DNA from: Areca catechu
Taxonomy: Eukaryota > Streptophyta > Magnoliopsida > Arecales > Arecaceae
Reading direction: 5' to 3'
Length of the DNA: 64,000 bases
NCBI GenBank assembly: GCA_021397845.1
Contig: CM038046.1
Coordinates: forward strand, 66,854,021 to 66,918,020
The notes under the pieces were generated by a model. That model was given only the letters and a program-made list of their open reading frames with translations. It was not told where the DNA came from and did not search any database. The translations under genes and the position numbers were made by a program. Shown in pieces: positions 1 through 13,343 of the stretch (positions are counted from its first letter, which is position 1; each line of letters starts with the position of its first letter).

Positions 1-1004
1 CGATTTAGGTCAAACCGGGCTTACCTGATTATGATCAATTAGGACTCTTCCTAATAAGTGATCATTTAATTTAATCAATCCACAAGAAAAGATTGACATC
101 TAGCAACGTGAAAAGATAGACATCTAGCAACGTGTCATGTCTACCTGGAAGATATGGAAATTCTGGTGAAATACCAATTCAGTAGAAAGTTACCGTACAA
201 TTAAATCTTTCGATCAGCCTGCACCCAAAATATAATTATGGATATGGATATATGTCAAATCCAATATTATATTTGTTTCTAGCTCAATCTTATATTGATG
301 ATTCAATTATCTTGATATTAGAAACCATCTCTAATATCTTTACTTTGATCAAAGATTCCCTGAATCATCATCCGATTGAAAACTAGCTAGATGCAATCTC
401 CTCTTACTAAGAGTGTTCGATTCCTTGTTGACCTACTCATTAACTTCATATCCAATTCACCATTCCCAGTATCAATCCTGTGCATGTCTCAGTGTCATGA
501 TTAGGATTGAACCAAAGCATGGGTTCATGTGCATAAGGTACTTATGGCAGTCTCAGGTCAAAGGATTACTTGTACCACTCCCACTATGAGAACCTTCTAT
601 TGACATGTAGCTAAGACTCCATTAGATGTTCTCAAGTTGGATCATATCAGTGAACTCATTCTCTAATGAGCACCCACATCCTAGTATTAGTGTCATACAC
701 AAGTGACTGTGAGAGCAGTCACCATCTCCAGTATACATGGGATGTGCTAGTCTTACTGGAAAAAACACTGATCCCCTACTCAGGGTTCCTTTGACTAGGA
801 ATATTTTAGATTAAGGTTTTAAGACTTTAGGTCTCACTGGTATGATCTCATCATAACCCTAAAATCATAGCCCTAATCTATGGGGTTCATCATACAATAA
901 TAAACACTGCGTATGATGAAAAATAATGCCCTTATTAGAATATTTTCAAATACAATGGTTTGGTAGATACAACATAGATTGGCTTGTAGGGCATATCCCT
1001 TTCA
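1..1004 (-). repeat. T1 left LTR (3' LTR in sense, truncated by window)
   Basis: Matches the right part of the LTRs at 6077-8522 and 13610-16053; base 1 corresponds to about 7540 of the middle copy. It ends at the sequence TTTCA just before the PPT. Positions 93-135 hold a small private direct duplication of CATCTAGCAACGTG that the other LTRs lack. Confidence 0.92.
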
Positions 1005-1016
1005 ATCTCCCACTTG
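1005..1016 (-). other. Polypurine tract, T1 copy 1
   Basis: On the minus strand AAGTGGGAGAT directly precedes the LTR start TGAAAGG. This is the position and composition expected of the plus-strand primer, and the same sequence occurs next to the other Copia LTRs. Confidence 0.8.
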
Positions 1017-1018
1017 CA

Positions 1019-4000
1019 CTAAAGCCAATCGCCTTTAAATTTTAATCCCATACTGTCGAGGTGGCGATCGAACTCTCGATGTGGTAGAGCCTTAGTGAAC
1101 GGGTGTGCTACGTTGTTCTTTGTATCAACTCTATTTATGTAGACATCTTGTCTTTCTACTATTTCTCATACGAGATGGAAGCGTCTCAGAATGTGCTTGG
1201 ACTTAGGATGCGCTCTTGGTTCCTTAGCTTGAGCAACAGCTCCAGTGTTGTCACAGTAAAGTGGCACTGGGTTTTTAATCTCAGGAACAACACCCAACTC
1301 TATGATGAACTTCTTCATCTAGACTGCTTCCTTGGCGGCTTCACTAACAGCTATGTATTCTGCCTCTGTGGTTGATTCAGCTACAATCTGCTGCTTGGTA
1401 CTCTTCCAACTCACTACTCCACCATTTAGGGTAAAAACATATCTCGAAGTGTATTTGCTATCATCAAGGTCTGATTGAAAACTAAAATCAGAATAAGCTT
1501 CTAGTTTAAGATCAGAACCACTATAAACCAAGAAAATATCCTTAGTCCTTCTCAGGTACTTAAGAATATTTTTAACTGCTTTTCAATGATCCTCTCCTGG
1601 ATCAGCCTAAAACCTACTGACACTGCCTAAAGCAAATGCCACATCAGGCCTAGTACATAACATGGCATACATTATGGACCCTATTGCCGAAGCATAAGGT
1701 ATAGAATTCATTCTATTACTTTCTTCAGGTGTCTTAGAAGACATCCTTTTGGAAAGATGTATGCCTTGACTCATAGGAAGATAACCTCTTTTACTTCCAT
1801 CCATGCTGAATCTTTTCAGCACTAAGTTAATGTACATAGACTGCGATAAACCTAGCATCCTCTTAGACCTATCTCTATAGATCTTAATACCTAGTATATA
1901 GGATGCTTCTCCCAAATCTTTCATGGGAAACTGGTTTGATAGCCAAACCTTGACTGATTGTAATATTGGGATATCATTCCCAATGAGGAGTATGTCATCT
2001 ACATACAGAACCAAGAAGACTATGGCACTCCCACTAGTCTTCTTATAAACACAGGGTTCATCCACATTTTTGATAAAACCAAACCTTTTAATAGTTTCAT
2101 CAAAGCGGATATTCCAACTCCTTGAAGCTTGCTTTAATCCATAAATGGATTTCTTTAGCTTGCATACTTGATTAAGTTTATTCTTTGAAATAAAACCTTC
2201 TGGCTGTGACATGTAGACTACTTCCTCAACAAAACCATTGAGGAATGCAGTCTTCACATCCATTTGCCAGATCTTATAATCGTGGTATGCTGCTATAGCA
2301 AGTAAAATCCGAATTGATTTTAGCATGGCAACAGGTGAGAATGTTTCATCATAATCAATTCCCTGTTTTTGTCTAAAACCTTTTGCCACTAATCTAGCTT
2401 TATAGGTTTCAACTTGGCCATTAGCCCCAATCTTTTTCTTATAGACCCATTTGCACCCAATAGGATTAACACCCTCTGGTGCATCGACCAAAGACTATAC
2501 TTGGTTGACATACATAGAGTCTATCTCGGATTCCATGGATTCTTGCCATCTATCTGAATCAGTATTCAAGATAGCTTCCGTATAGATCAGAGGTTCATCA
2601 TTTTGAATGACTTGGGCTTCATTATTTTCAATAATAAACCCATACCTCTCAGGTGCCCGTGACACTCTATCAGACCTACGGGGAGGAGTTTTGTGTTCTG
2701 GTTCTGATCTAACTATACGTTCTATAGATTGAGAATTGTCTATCTGTGTTTCTTGTACTTCTCCAAGTTCAATAGTTCTACCATTGCCCTTTTCTAAAAT
2801 AAACTCTTTTTCTAGAAAAGTGGCATGTCTGCTGACAAAAATCTTTTGTTCAGTTGGATGGTAAAACAGATATCCTCTACCCTCTCTAGGATATCCTACA
2901 AATAGACATTTATCCGCTCTAGGTTCCAACTTATGTCCAAAATTTCTTTTAACATAAGCTGGACATCCCCACACCTTAAAATATTTAAGATATGGTTTCT
3001 TTCCACTCCAAATTTCATATGGAGTACTAACAACGGATTTAGAAGGTACTTTGTTCAGAATGTAAACAGCAATTTCTAGGGCATGACCCCAGAAGGAAAT
3101 GGATAAATTTGTGAAGCACATCATGGATCGTACCATATCTAATAAGGTACGATTCCTCCTTTCAGCTATACCATTTAGCTGTGGTGTATAAGGCAGGGTC
3201 CATTCAGAAAGAATTCAATTAACTTTAAGATAGTCTAAAAACTCCATGGATAAGTATTCTCCTCCTCGATCAGACCGAAGAACTTTAATACTTTTCCCGG
3301 TTTGTTTTTCGACCATACTTTGATACTCCTTAAATTTATCAAAGGCTTCAGATTTATATTTCATAAGATACACATATTCGAACCTAGATAAATCATCTGT
3401 AGAAGTGATAAAATATGAGTATCCACCACTGGCCTGAGTTGCCATTGGACCACATACATCAGTATGTATAAGTCCAAATAACTCAGTTGACCTTTCTCCA
3501 TGTCAAGTAAATGGAGTCTTGGTCATCTTATCCATGAGACATGATTCGCAAGTTCCTAATGATTCATACTCATAAGGATCAAGGAATTTTTTCTTGTATA
3601 ACTTGCTTATCCTAGACTCATTAACATGACCAAGTCGATGATGCCAAAGTAAAGTATCATTAAAGACTTCTCTTTTTCTTTTATTATTGACATGAAAAAC
3701 ACTATCATTGGAAGAAAGAGTTAAGAGCCCATTGCTAAATATGCCAGAACAAACAATTTTTTTAGACAACATTATCGAGCAACCATTGCTCGTTACATCC
3801 ATTACATATCCTTGTTTTAATAACAAGGGAACATATACAATGTTCCTAATAATCTTAGGCATATAATAACAATTTTCTAACTCCAAGATCTTCCCTGAAG
3901 GCAACTTCAGAATATAGGTCCCTACAGCTTCTGCTTGGATGATATCACCACTAGCACCGTAGAGATTGAAGTCACATTCCTTCAATACTTTAAGCTTGTG

Positions 4001-4914
4001 GAGGTCCTGCAAAGATTTGCATATATGGTAACCACAAGCGGTATCCAATACCCAAGTATTTCATATAGATGAATTTTTAATGTCAATATAGCATGTATCT
4101 CATACATACCTTTTGGCGCAACTGATGCACCAGGCTTCACAGTTGCAAGGTAAGCCTTGCAATTTCTTTTCCAATGTCCCGCTTTGCCGCAAAAAGAAAC
4201 AGGTCGACTGTTTGGAGGCCTTCTTTCCTTTCTTATTCTTATTGATGCCACTCTTAGGGTTTAGCCTCCTATTAAAATCCTTTTTTCCTGATTTCTTCTT
4301 TTTGGTTTTATTAATAAGAAGAAGTGGAGCCTTTTTTTTCTTTTTGTGGCTCTCCGCTGTTTTTAACATATTTAACAGCTCAGGCAAAGAAGTGTTCACT
4401 TTGTTCATGTGATAATTCAAGACAAACTAAGAAAATGACTCCGGGAGTGATTGCAGGATTAAATCCTGATTCAACTCCCCATCAATGATAAAACCTAATT
4501 GACCCAATCTGGTGATCAAGTCAATTACCTTCAGAACATGATCCTCAACGGATGTACCCTCTATCATCCTAGCACGGAATAACTGCTTAGATACTTCATA
4601 TCTAGCAGTTCTGCTATGTTCTCCATAAAGCTCTTTTAAATTGAGCATTATGGATTGAGTATCCATGCTTTCATGCTGTCTCTATAACTCATTGGTCATA
4701 GAGGCTAGTATGATACACTTGACAGTAAGGGAGTCATTCTGCCATATTTTGTATGTGTCCATATCTTCCTCTGTGGCATCATCCCCTAGTGGATTAAGAC
4801 TAGGGGTATCTAGAATATAAGAATGTTTTTCTGAACTCAGCACAATCTTTAAATTTCTCAAACAGTCAGTTTGTTGGTATCTAAGATACTTCGCAGTGAT
4901 AATGAAGATGCCAA
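1019..4914 (-). pseudogene. Copia gag-pol polyprotein, T1 copy 1 (broken)
   Basis: This is the gag-pol of the left T1 unit, read leftwards. Visible parts in order are: gag with the LYGEHSRTARYEVSKQLF segment (about 4660-4440), a zinc-knuckle region (about 4190), protease with DTACGYHIC (about 4040), integrase with WHHRLGH and a distal CESC (about 3650-3540) and the core RSDRGGEYL (about 3270), RT with MDVKTAFLNG and LYVDDILL (about 2260-2000), and RNase H with TTEAEYIA ending in ...FKGDWL. The start codon is ATG to TTG (4912-4914), about 20 bases are missing near 4860, and in-frame stops lie at 4427, 3503, 3215, 2495, 1607 and 1319. It cannot make a full polyprotein. Confidence 0.92.
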
Positions 4915-5093
4915 TTATCTACATTTAACAAAGAACAATACATAAGCAAACAACCATGAAATGACATACATAATTAAATTAGGTCTTTAATTTAATTATG
5001 TCTCCCATGATTTTATCAAAAATCATAGCCCTCACTATGATAATTGAGAAGAACCCTGATCGGTTTTTCTTAGTGAGATTGAGATCCTAATAA

Positions 5094-5419
5094 CTTATAA
5101 AAGATCTTGCAGAAAACACAACAAATCTTTTATAAGCTCAAAGGTAGGAAACTCTTCCAATTATATCTCATATAATTCTCAAGAAGTAACTTGGCCTCTA
5201 GAACATTATTAGTCTTGCAGAAAATAAAACAAACCATAATGTTCTAGTTAAGTCAAGACCCTTTCATTTCTATACAGTCAATACTCAAATATAATGCTCT
5301 TGTAGATAACACAACAAAGCATTATAATGAATATACTGTAAGCATATCTATGCACTAGACTAGTATTATGTCAATCACCATATTTGGTCTTGCAGATAAC
5401 ACAACAAACCTAATGTGGT
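5094..5419 (-). repeat. Four-hairpin array with constant loop, T1 copy 1
   Basis: Four stem-loops follow each other: 5094-5105/5125-5136 (12 bp perfect), 5198-5209/5236-5247 (12 bp perfect), 5290-5298/5318-5326 (9 bp) and 5377-5388/5408-5419 (12 bp with one wobble and one mismatch). The loops are nearly constant, of the form CTTGCAGATAACACAACAA, while the stems differ. Seen directly; the role is unknown. Confidence 0.8.
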
Positions 5420-5513
5420 TCATATCACAATAATGATCCAGCATGAAGGAAGGCCAATATATAGTATTTTTAACACTAAGCATTTTAGTCAAGATTTAAA
5501 TTTAATTAAATTT

Positions 5514-5650
5514 GCCAAGCAAGTGGAAGAGATGTGGGAGTCCACCCGTTGCTTTCCTAGACACCAATAAAAATTGGCCAGGTCAGTCAACGGAACCAAT
5601 TAAAAATCACAATTCTCTTTACCTTCCAAGAACCACCTTTCTAGACACCG
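5514..5650 (-). other. Leader module shared with Gypsy elements, T1 copy 1
   Basis: In sense orientation it reads GTGTCTAG, then GGTGGTTC, then CCTGGCCAAT, a short loop, ATTGGTGTCTAGG, an AAGCA segment and CCACTTGC. The same ordered blocks are in the leaders of the Gypsy elements at 23486, 31348, 36557 and 51090. Confidence 0.75.
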
Positions 5651-5810
5651 AATGATCAATTGTACATCATGACTAGTGATGCTTATTAGTTAAATATACT
5701 AAGACTTAATATAATTTTTAAGAGGAGGGATTTATAAATTGCCAGCACATCCTTATAGAATGTATCACAATCAATATATCACATTTATAAACAAATATGT
5801 GCTAAGTGTA

Positions 5811-5886
5811 TCATCATACTAGGACAACCATTTACCACATAATGGATCCACCATTATGCCAGGGCAACCTTATTTCAGTATGATGA
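5811..5886 (-). other. Nested leader hairpin, T1 copy 1
   Basis: The outer arms TCATCATACT and AGTATGATGA are perfectly complementary. An inner hairpin ATAATGG-ATCCA-CCATTAT sits between them. Present also at 13344 and twice in element C. Confidence 0.7.
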
Positions 5887-6062
5887 CTTAAAAACTAAAC
5901 ATATCTCTATAATAATTAGGATTTGAGTGAAAGACCCTAACTAGTGGCATACATCAAAGCATATATGCAATCAAAGATATGCTAAGTGTAGTAACATATT
6001 AGGATTTAAAAATGCTAAGATGTGACATGCAAGCTATCATAAATTGTAGTCCTAATTAAGGT

Positions 6063-6075
6063 GGCTCTGATACCA
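6063..6075 (-). other. Primer binding site, T1 copy 1
   Basis: TGGTATCAGAGCC on the minus strand, one base from the LTR end, complementary to the 3' end of plant initiator-Met tRNA. Confidence 0.92.
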
Positions 6076-6076
6076 C

Positions 6077-8522
6077 TGTAGGGTTCCGGTGCAACGCAGC
6101 GGATGGGTAATTTCAAAAATTGAAATTAATATGCACCAAAACCCTAAAATAGGAACTCCTTAATAAGACTAGAATGTATGAGGACAAACATTTCTATGCA
6201 AATTGAATTAGAATACCAACCTGTAATCGCTAATTCCAATTTATGAAGACTTAAAACTTGAAGATCAACGGGCTATTTGAATTCACCAGGCTTCCAAGTG
6301 TCCGCCCTCCGATGGTGATCCACATAGAGCAATGATCAAGAACACTATCTTCTTGTCCAATGGTTCCTCCTATTGAGTTCTTCTTCTTTGAACTCAATTC
6401 TTTGGATTATGGCTGGAATTCTTTCACACAAGAGGTTGCCTTCCTTTCTTTTATCTCTTCTCCTCCTTCCACTAAGACCTTGACACTCTAAGACACTCTT
6501 GTCTTGAAGATAAGACTTTGCCCTAAGGGGATTTAGGCTTGTCTTAAATTGGAGGAGAAATTAAGACAAGAATGTCTTAATGTAAGAAGGAAAGAACAAA
6601 ATCAGAACTCCTTCTTTCCTTTACCGTTAGAGACTTTCGCTCTTGTTCTTGTTCAGTAGCAGAGTTTCGACAGAGGTGTACTCTATAAAGGAAATAGTGC
6701 AAGAACAAGAAATGGGAGAAAGAGTCGTTAGGAGAGGAAGAAGGATTAAAAACAATACCGAGTTCTGATTTTCCTGACCCCTTAAATAGATCTCAGAGAG
6801 GCGCCCACACATCTCTTCGTGAAAAAATTCTCATGCCCTTTCTTTTTTTTTTTCTCACGCCCCATCCTTCCTTCTCACGGCCTTCCAGATAAATCCCACA
6901 GCTTTTTTTAAATGAAAAATCATGATGTTTTTAAAAGAAAGGAGTCGCGACTTTTAATCTCCGAAGAGATGTTATTTCGCGCAACCGGGAAGCAACGAAT
7001 GCTTTCTGCCTTTCTCAAAAAAAACATCAACCCTTGGATTGGGGGATAATTGAGGTACTAAAAGATAGAAGGAAAAGCTGCCCCATATAAAACACCAGAG
7101 TTTTTTCTTTTTTTTTCTTTTTTTTTTTTACGGAGCGCACCAAGAGTCCATGCGCCATGGACTCTTCCAAATGGAGTGCCAAGAGTCCATTAGCACCTGG
7201 ACTCTTGGCATTTTTGGTGTGAAAATGCTAAGGAGCGGGTTGGGGGCTAGCCTAGATACATGGTTAGCCAATAGGGTTAGCCATAGTCCCTATAACCTTA
7301 ATTAGGGTCTAATTAGATCCAATTAGAACCCAAATTGAACCAATCCGAAACCCTAATTCGAATCTAATTCGAATAGAAGCTAGGATTTGCAACACTTGCT
7401 AGAGTGTCATCATGCAAAGATGATTTAATTACTAATTTAAACCCTTGATCAATTCTCTTAAGTGTGTGACCCATTGGGTTCCACATCTAGCCAGCAGTGG
7501 GTTCGAATACAAGTTGACCTAATTTGATTAGAACTCTTTCTAATCGATTTAGGTCAAACCGGGCTTACCCGATTATGAACAATTAGGACTCTTCCTAATA
7601 AGTAATCATTAAATTTAATTAACCCATAAGACAAGATTGACGTCTAGCAACGTGGCATGTCTACCCGGAAGATATGGAAGTTCTGGTGAAATAACAATTC
7701 AGTAGAAAGTTGCCGTACAATTAAATCCTTCGATCAGCCTGCACCCAAAATATAATTATGGATATGGATATATGTCAAATTTAATATTATATTTGTTTCT
7801 AGCTCAATCTTATATTGATGATTCAATTATCTTGATATTAGAAACCATCTCTAATATCTTTACTTTGATCAAAGATTCCCTGAATCATCATCCGATTGAT
7901 AACTAGCTAGATGCAATCTCCACTTACTAAGAGTGATCGATTCTTTGTTGACCTACTCATTACCTTCATATCCAATTCACCATTCCCAGTATCAATCCTG
8001 TGCATGTCTCAGTGTCATGATTAGGATTGAACCAAAGCATGGGTTCATGTGCATAAGGTACTTATGGCAGTCTCAAGTCAAAGGATTACTTGTACCACTC
8101 CCACTATGAGAACCTTCTATTGACATGTAGCTAAGACTCCATTAGATGTTCTCAAGTTGGATCAAATCAGTGAACTCATTCTCTAATGAGCACCCATATC
8201 GTAGTATTAGTGTCATACACAAGTGACTGTGAGAGCAGTCACCCTCTCCAGTATACTTGGGATGTGCTAGTCTTACCGGAAAAAACCCTGATCCCCTACT
8301 CAGGGTTCCTTTGACTAGGAAATTTAGATTAAGTTTTTAAGACTTTACGTATCACTGGTATGATCTCATCATAACCCTAAAATCATAGCCCTAATCTATG
8401 GGGTTCATCATACAATAATAAACACAGCATATGATGAAAAATAATGCCTTTATTAGAATATTGTCAAATACAATGGTTTGGGAGATACAACATAGATTGG
8501 CTTGTAGGGCATATCCTTTTCA
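6077..8522 (-). repeat. T1 middle LTR, shared by two units
   Basis: A 2446 bp LTR that is the 5' LTR of copy 1 and the 3' LTR of copy 2 at once. It is bounded by a PBS on its left and a PPT on its right. A minus-strand TATA-like TATTTAAGG lies at 6780-6788. In a 200-base sample it differs from the right LTR at about 6% of sites. Confidence 0.93.
6780..6788 (-). promoter_or_regulatory. TATA-like box of the T1 middle LTR
   Basis: Minus-strand TATTTAAGG, at the same LTR position as the clearer TATAAATAGG in element C. The right T1 LTR has it at 14310-14318. Confidence 0.5.
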
Positions 8523-8533
8523 ATCTCCCACTT
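8523..8533 (-). other. Polypurine tract, T1 copy 2
   Basis: Minus-strand AAGTGGGAGAT directly before the LTR start TGAAAAGG. Confidence 0.8.
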
Positions 8534-8536
8534 GAA

Positions 8537-11500
8537 CTAAAGCCAATCGCCTATAAATTTTAATCCCATACTCTCGAGGTGGCGATCAAACTCTCACAGT
8601 GGTAGAGCCTTAGTGAACGGGTCTGGTACGTTGTTCTTTGTTTCAACTCTATTTATGTAGACATCTTGTCTTTCTACTATTTCTCGTACAAGATGGAAGC
8701 GTCTCAGAATGTGCTTGGACTTATGATGAGCTCTTGGTTCCTTAGCTTGAGCAACAGCTCCAGTGTTGTCACACTAAAGTGGCACTGGGTTTTCAATCTC
8801 AGGAACAACACCCAACTCTGTGATGAACTTCTTCATCCAGACTGCTTCCTTGGCGGCTTCACTGACAGCTATGTATTCTGCCTCTGTGGTTGAGTCAGCT
8901 ACAGTCTGCTGCTTGGTACTCTTCCAACTCACTACTCCACCATTTAGGGTAAAAACATATCCCGAAATGGATTTGCTATCATCAGGGTCTGATTGAAAAC
9001 TAGAATCAGAATAAGCTTCTAGTTTAAGATCAGAACCACCATAAACAAGGAAAATATTCTTAGTCCTTCTTAGGTACTTAAGAATATTTTTAACTGCTTT
9101 CCAATGATCCTCTCATGGATCAGCCTGAAACCTACTGACAATGCCTAAAACATATGCCACATCAGGCCTGGTACATAACATGGCTTACATTATGGACCCT
9201 ATTGCCGAAGCATAAGGTATAGAATTCATTCTATTACTTTCTTCAGGTATCTTAGGAGACATCCTTTTGGAAAGATGTATGCCTTGACTCATAGGAAGAT
9301 AACCTCTTTTACTTCCATCTATGCTGAATCTTTTCAGCACTAAGTTAATGTACATAGACTGGGATAAACCTAGCATCCTCTTAGACAAATCTTTATAGAT
9401 CTTAATACCTAGTATATAGGATGCTTCTCCCAAATCTTTCTTGGAAAACTGGTTTGATAGCCAAACCTTGACTGATTGTAATATTGGGATATCATTCCCA
9501 GTGAGGAGTATGTCATCTACATACAGAATCAAGAAGACTATGGCACTCCCACTAGTCTTCTTATAAACACAGGGTTCATCCACATTTTTGATAAAACCAA
9601 ACCTTTTAATAGTTTCATCAAAGTGGATGTTCCAACTCCTTGAAGCTTGCTTTAATCCATAAATGGATTTCTTTAGCTTGCATACTTGATTAGGTTTATT
9701 CTTTGAAATAAAACCTTCTGGCTGTGACATGTAGACTTCTTCTTCAACGAAACCATTGAGGAATGCAGTCTTCACATCCATCTGCCAGATCTCATAATCG
9801 TGGTATGCTGCTATCGCAAGTAAAATCCGAATTGATTTTAGCATGGCAACAGGTGAGAATGTTTCATCATAATCAATTCCCTGTTTTTGTCTAAAACCTT
9901 TTGCCACTAATCTAGCTTTATAGGTTTCAACTTGGCCATCAGCCCCAATCTTTTTCTTATAGACCCATTTGCACCCAATAGGATTAGCACCCTCTGGTGC
10001 ATCGACCAAAGACCATACTTGGTTGACATACATAGAGTCTATCTCGGATTCCATGGCTTCTTGCCATCTATCTGAATCAGTACTCAAGATAGCTTCCGTA
10101 TAGGTCAGAGGTTCATCATTTTGAATGACTTGGGCTTCATTATTTTCAATAATAAACCCATACCTCTGAGGTGCCCGTGACACTCTATCAGACCTACGTG
10201 GAGGAGTTTTGTGTTCTGGTTCTGATCTAACTATACGTTCTATTGATTGAGAATTGTCTATCTATGTTTCTTGTACTTCTCCAAGTTCAATAGTTCTACC
10301 ATTTCCCTTTTCTAAAATAAACTCTTTTTATAGAAAAGTGGCATGTCTGCTGACAAAAATCTTTTGTTCAGTTGGATGGTAAAACAGATATCCTCTACCC
10401 TCTCTAGGATATCCTACAAATAGACATTTATCCGCTCTAGGTTCCAACTTATCTCAAAAATTTCTTTTAACATAAGCTGGACATCCCTATACCTTAAAAT
10501 ATTTAAGATATGGTTTCTTTCCACTCCAAATTTCATATGGAGTACTAACAACGGATTTAGAAGGTACTTTGTTTAGAATGTAAACAACAGTTTCTAGGGC
10601 ATGACCCCAGAAGGAAATGGGTAAATTTGTGAAGCACATCATGGATCGTACCTTATCTAATAAGGTACGATTCCTCCTTTCAACTATACCATTTAGCTGT
10701 GCTATATAAGGAGGAGTCCATTCAGAAATAATTCCATTAACTTTAAGATAGTCTAAAAACTCCGTGGATAAGTATTCTCCTCCTCGATCAGATCGAAGAA
10801 CTTTATTACTTTTCCCGGTTTGTTTTTCGACCATACTTTGATACTCCTTAAATTTATCAAAGGCTTCAGATTTATGTTTCATAAGATACACAAATCTGAA
10901 CCTAGATAAATCATCTGTAAAAGTGATAAAATATGAGTATCCACCTCTGGCCTGAGTTGTCATTGGACCACATACATCAGTATGTATAAGTCCAAATAAC
11001 TCAGTTGACCATTCTCCATGTCCAGTAAATGGAGTCTTGGTCATCTTACCCATGAGACATGATTCGCAAGTTCCTAATGATTCATACTCATAAGGATCAA
11101 GGAATTTTTCTTGTATAACTTGCTTATCCTAGACTCATTAACATGACCAAGTCGATGATGCCAAAGTAAAGTATCATTAAAGTCTTCTCTTTTTATTTTA
11201 TTACTGACATGAAAAACACTATCATTGGAAGAAAGAGTTAAGAGCCCATTGCTAAATATGCCAGAACAAACAATTTTATTAGACAACATTATTGAGCAAC
11301 CAGTGCTCGTTACATCCATTACATATCCTTGTTTTAATAACAAGGGAACAGATACAATGTTCTTAATAATCTTAGGCATATAATAACAATTTTCTAACTC
11401 CAAGATCTTCCCTGAAGGCAACTTCAGAATATAGGTCCCTACAGCTTCTGCTTGGATGATATCACCACTAGCACCGTAGAGATTGAAGTCACCTTCCTTT

Positions 11501-12448
11501 AATACTTTAAGCTTGTGGAGGTCCTGCAAAGATTTGCATATATGGTAACCACAAGCGGTATCCAATACCCAAGTATTTGATATAGATGAATTTAATGTCA
11601 ATATAGCATGTATCTCATACATACCTTTTGGTGATTCTGATGCACCAGGCTTCACAGTTGCAAGGTAAGCCATGCAATTCCTTTTCCAATGTCCTGCTTT
11701 GCCGCAAAAAGAAACAGGTCGACTGTATGGAGGCATTCTTTCCTTTCTTATTCTTATTGATGCCACTCTTAGGGTTTAGCCTCCTATTAAAACCCTTTTA
11801 GCCTGATTTCTTCTTTTTGGTCTTATTAATAAGAAGAAGTGGAGCCTTTTCTTTCTTTATGTGGCTTTCCGCTATTTTTGACATATTTAACAGCTCAGGC
11901 AAGGAAGTGTTCAGTTTGTTCATGTGATAATTCAAGACAAACTGAGAAAATGACTCCGGGAGTGATTGCAGGATTAAATCCTGATTCAACTCCCCATCAA
12001 TGATAAAACCTAATTGACCCAATATGGTGATCAAGTCAATTACCTTCAGAACATGATCCTGAACAGATGTACCCTCTGTCATCCTAGCATGGAATAACTG
12101 CTTAGATACTTCATATCTAGCAGTTCTGCTGTGTTCTCCATAAAGCTCTTTTAAATTGAGCATTATGGATTGAGTATCCATGCTTCCATGCTGTCTCTGT
12201 AACTCATTGGTCATAGAGGCTAGAATGATACACTTGACAGTAAGGGAGTCATTCTGCCACATATTGTATGTGGCCATATCTTCCTCTATGGCATCATCCC
12301 CTAGTGGATTAAGACTAGGGGTATCTAGAATAATAGGAAGTTTTTCTGAACTCAGCACAATCTTTAAATTTCTCAACCAGTCCACATATTTTGGACCAGT
12401 CAGTTTGTTGGTATCTAAGATACTTCGCAGTGATAATGAAGATGCCAT
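8537..12448 (-). pseudogene. Copia gag-pol polyprotein, T1 copy 2 (broken)
   Basis: The second T1 polyprotein keeps its ATG (12446-12448; MASSLSLRS). Order: gag (12448-11798), zinc knuckle CGKAGHWKRNC and protease DTACGYHIC (11766-11074, shifted frame), integrase with HTDVCGPM, RSDRGGEYL and VERRNRTLL (11053-10487), RT with MDVKTAFLNGF and an intact YVDD (10183-9185), and RNase H running to the stop at 8537. It is less damaged than copy 1: frameshifts near 11790 and 11090 and stops at 11798, 10487 (Trp to TAG), about 10328, about 10265 and 9185. The protease has Ala where the usual DTG/DSG has Gly, as in the other two Copia copies. Confidence 0.92.
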
Positions 12449-12627
12449 TTATCTACATTTAACAAAGAACAATACATAAGCAAACAACCATGAAATGACA
12501 TACATAATTAAATTAGGTCTTTAATTTAATTATGTCTTCTACTATTTTATCAAAAATCATATCCCTCACTATGATAATCGAGAAGAACCCTGATCGATTT
12601 TTCTTAGTGAGATTGAGATCCTAATAA

Positions 12628-12953
12628 CTTATAAAAGATCTTGCAGAAAACACAACAAATCTTTTATAAGCTCAAAGGTAGGAAACTCTTCCAATTATAT
12701 CTCATATAATTCTTAAAAAGTAACTTGGCCTCTAAAACATTATTAGTCTTGCAGAAAACACAACAAACCATAATGTTCTAGTTAAGTCAAGACCCTTTCA
12801 TTTTTATACAATCAATACTCAAATATAATGCCCTTGCAGATAACACAACAAAGCATTATATTGAATATACTGTAAGCATATCTATGCACTAGACTAGTAT
12901 AATGTCAATCACCATATTAGGTCTTGCAGATAACACAACAAACCTAATGTGGT
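12628..12953 (-). repeat. Four-hairpin array, T1 copy 2
   Basis: Hairpin 1 is 12 bp perfect. Hairpin 2 (12732-12743/12770-12781) has one A-C mismatch. Hairpin 3 has 8 bp. Hairpin 4 has 12 bp with one wobble, repairing the mismatch seen in copy 1. Loops keep the CTTGCAGA..ACACAACAA consensus. Confidence 0.8.
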
Positions 12954-13047
12954 TCATATCACAATAATGATCCAGCATGAAGGAAGGCCAATATATAGTA
13001 TTTTTAACACTAAGCATTTTAGTCAAGATTTAAATTTAATCAAATTA

Positions 13048-13182
13048 GCCAGGCAAGTGGAAGAGATGGGGAGTCCCCCCGTTGCTTTCCTAGACACCAA
13101 TAAAAATTGGCCAGGTTAGTCAACGGAACCAATTAAAAATCATAATTCTCTTTACCTTCCCAGAACCACCTTTCTAGACACC
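13048..13182 (-). other. Leader module shared with Gypsy elements, T1 copy 2
   Basis: Sense order as at 5514-5650. Here the distal block reads CTTGCCTGGC, closer to the Gypsy CTTACCTGGC. Confidence 0.75.
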
Positions 13183-13343
13183 GAATGATCAATTGTACAT
13201 CATGACTAGTGATGCTTATTAGTTAAATATACTAAGACTTAATATAATTTTTAAGAGGAGGGATTTATAAATTGCCAGCACATCCTTATAGAATGTATCA
13301 CAATCAACATATCACTTTTATAAATATATATGTGCTAAGTCTG

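Larger units (their letters stand above)
4915..6062 (-). other. Copia 5' leader, T1 copy 1 (non-coding, structured)
   Basis: About 1.15 kb between PBS and gag with no convincing reading frame. It holds a four-hairpin array (5094-5419), the module also found in the Gypsy leaders (5514-5650) and a nested hairpin (5811-5886). A packaging or translation role is inference from position. Confidence 0.75.

Noticed and set aside
1103..1375. Plus-strand open frames over the Copia polyproteins (for example 1103-1375, 8666-8893, 4113-4412)
   Set aside because: Mirror images of the minus-strand pol and gag frames; no independent domain.
5094..5419. CRISPR-like array: constant 19-mer spaced by variable sequence
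   Set aside because: The constant part is a hairpin loop and the variable parts pair with each other across it; spacing is uneven and the context is a plant retrotransposon leader.
6063..6075. tRNA fragment or tRNA gene at TGGTATCAGAGCC sites
   Set aside because: Only the 12-13 bases complementary to the tRNA 3' end are present, each next to an LTR; they are primer binding sites.
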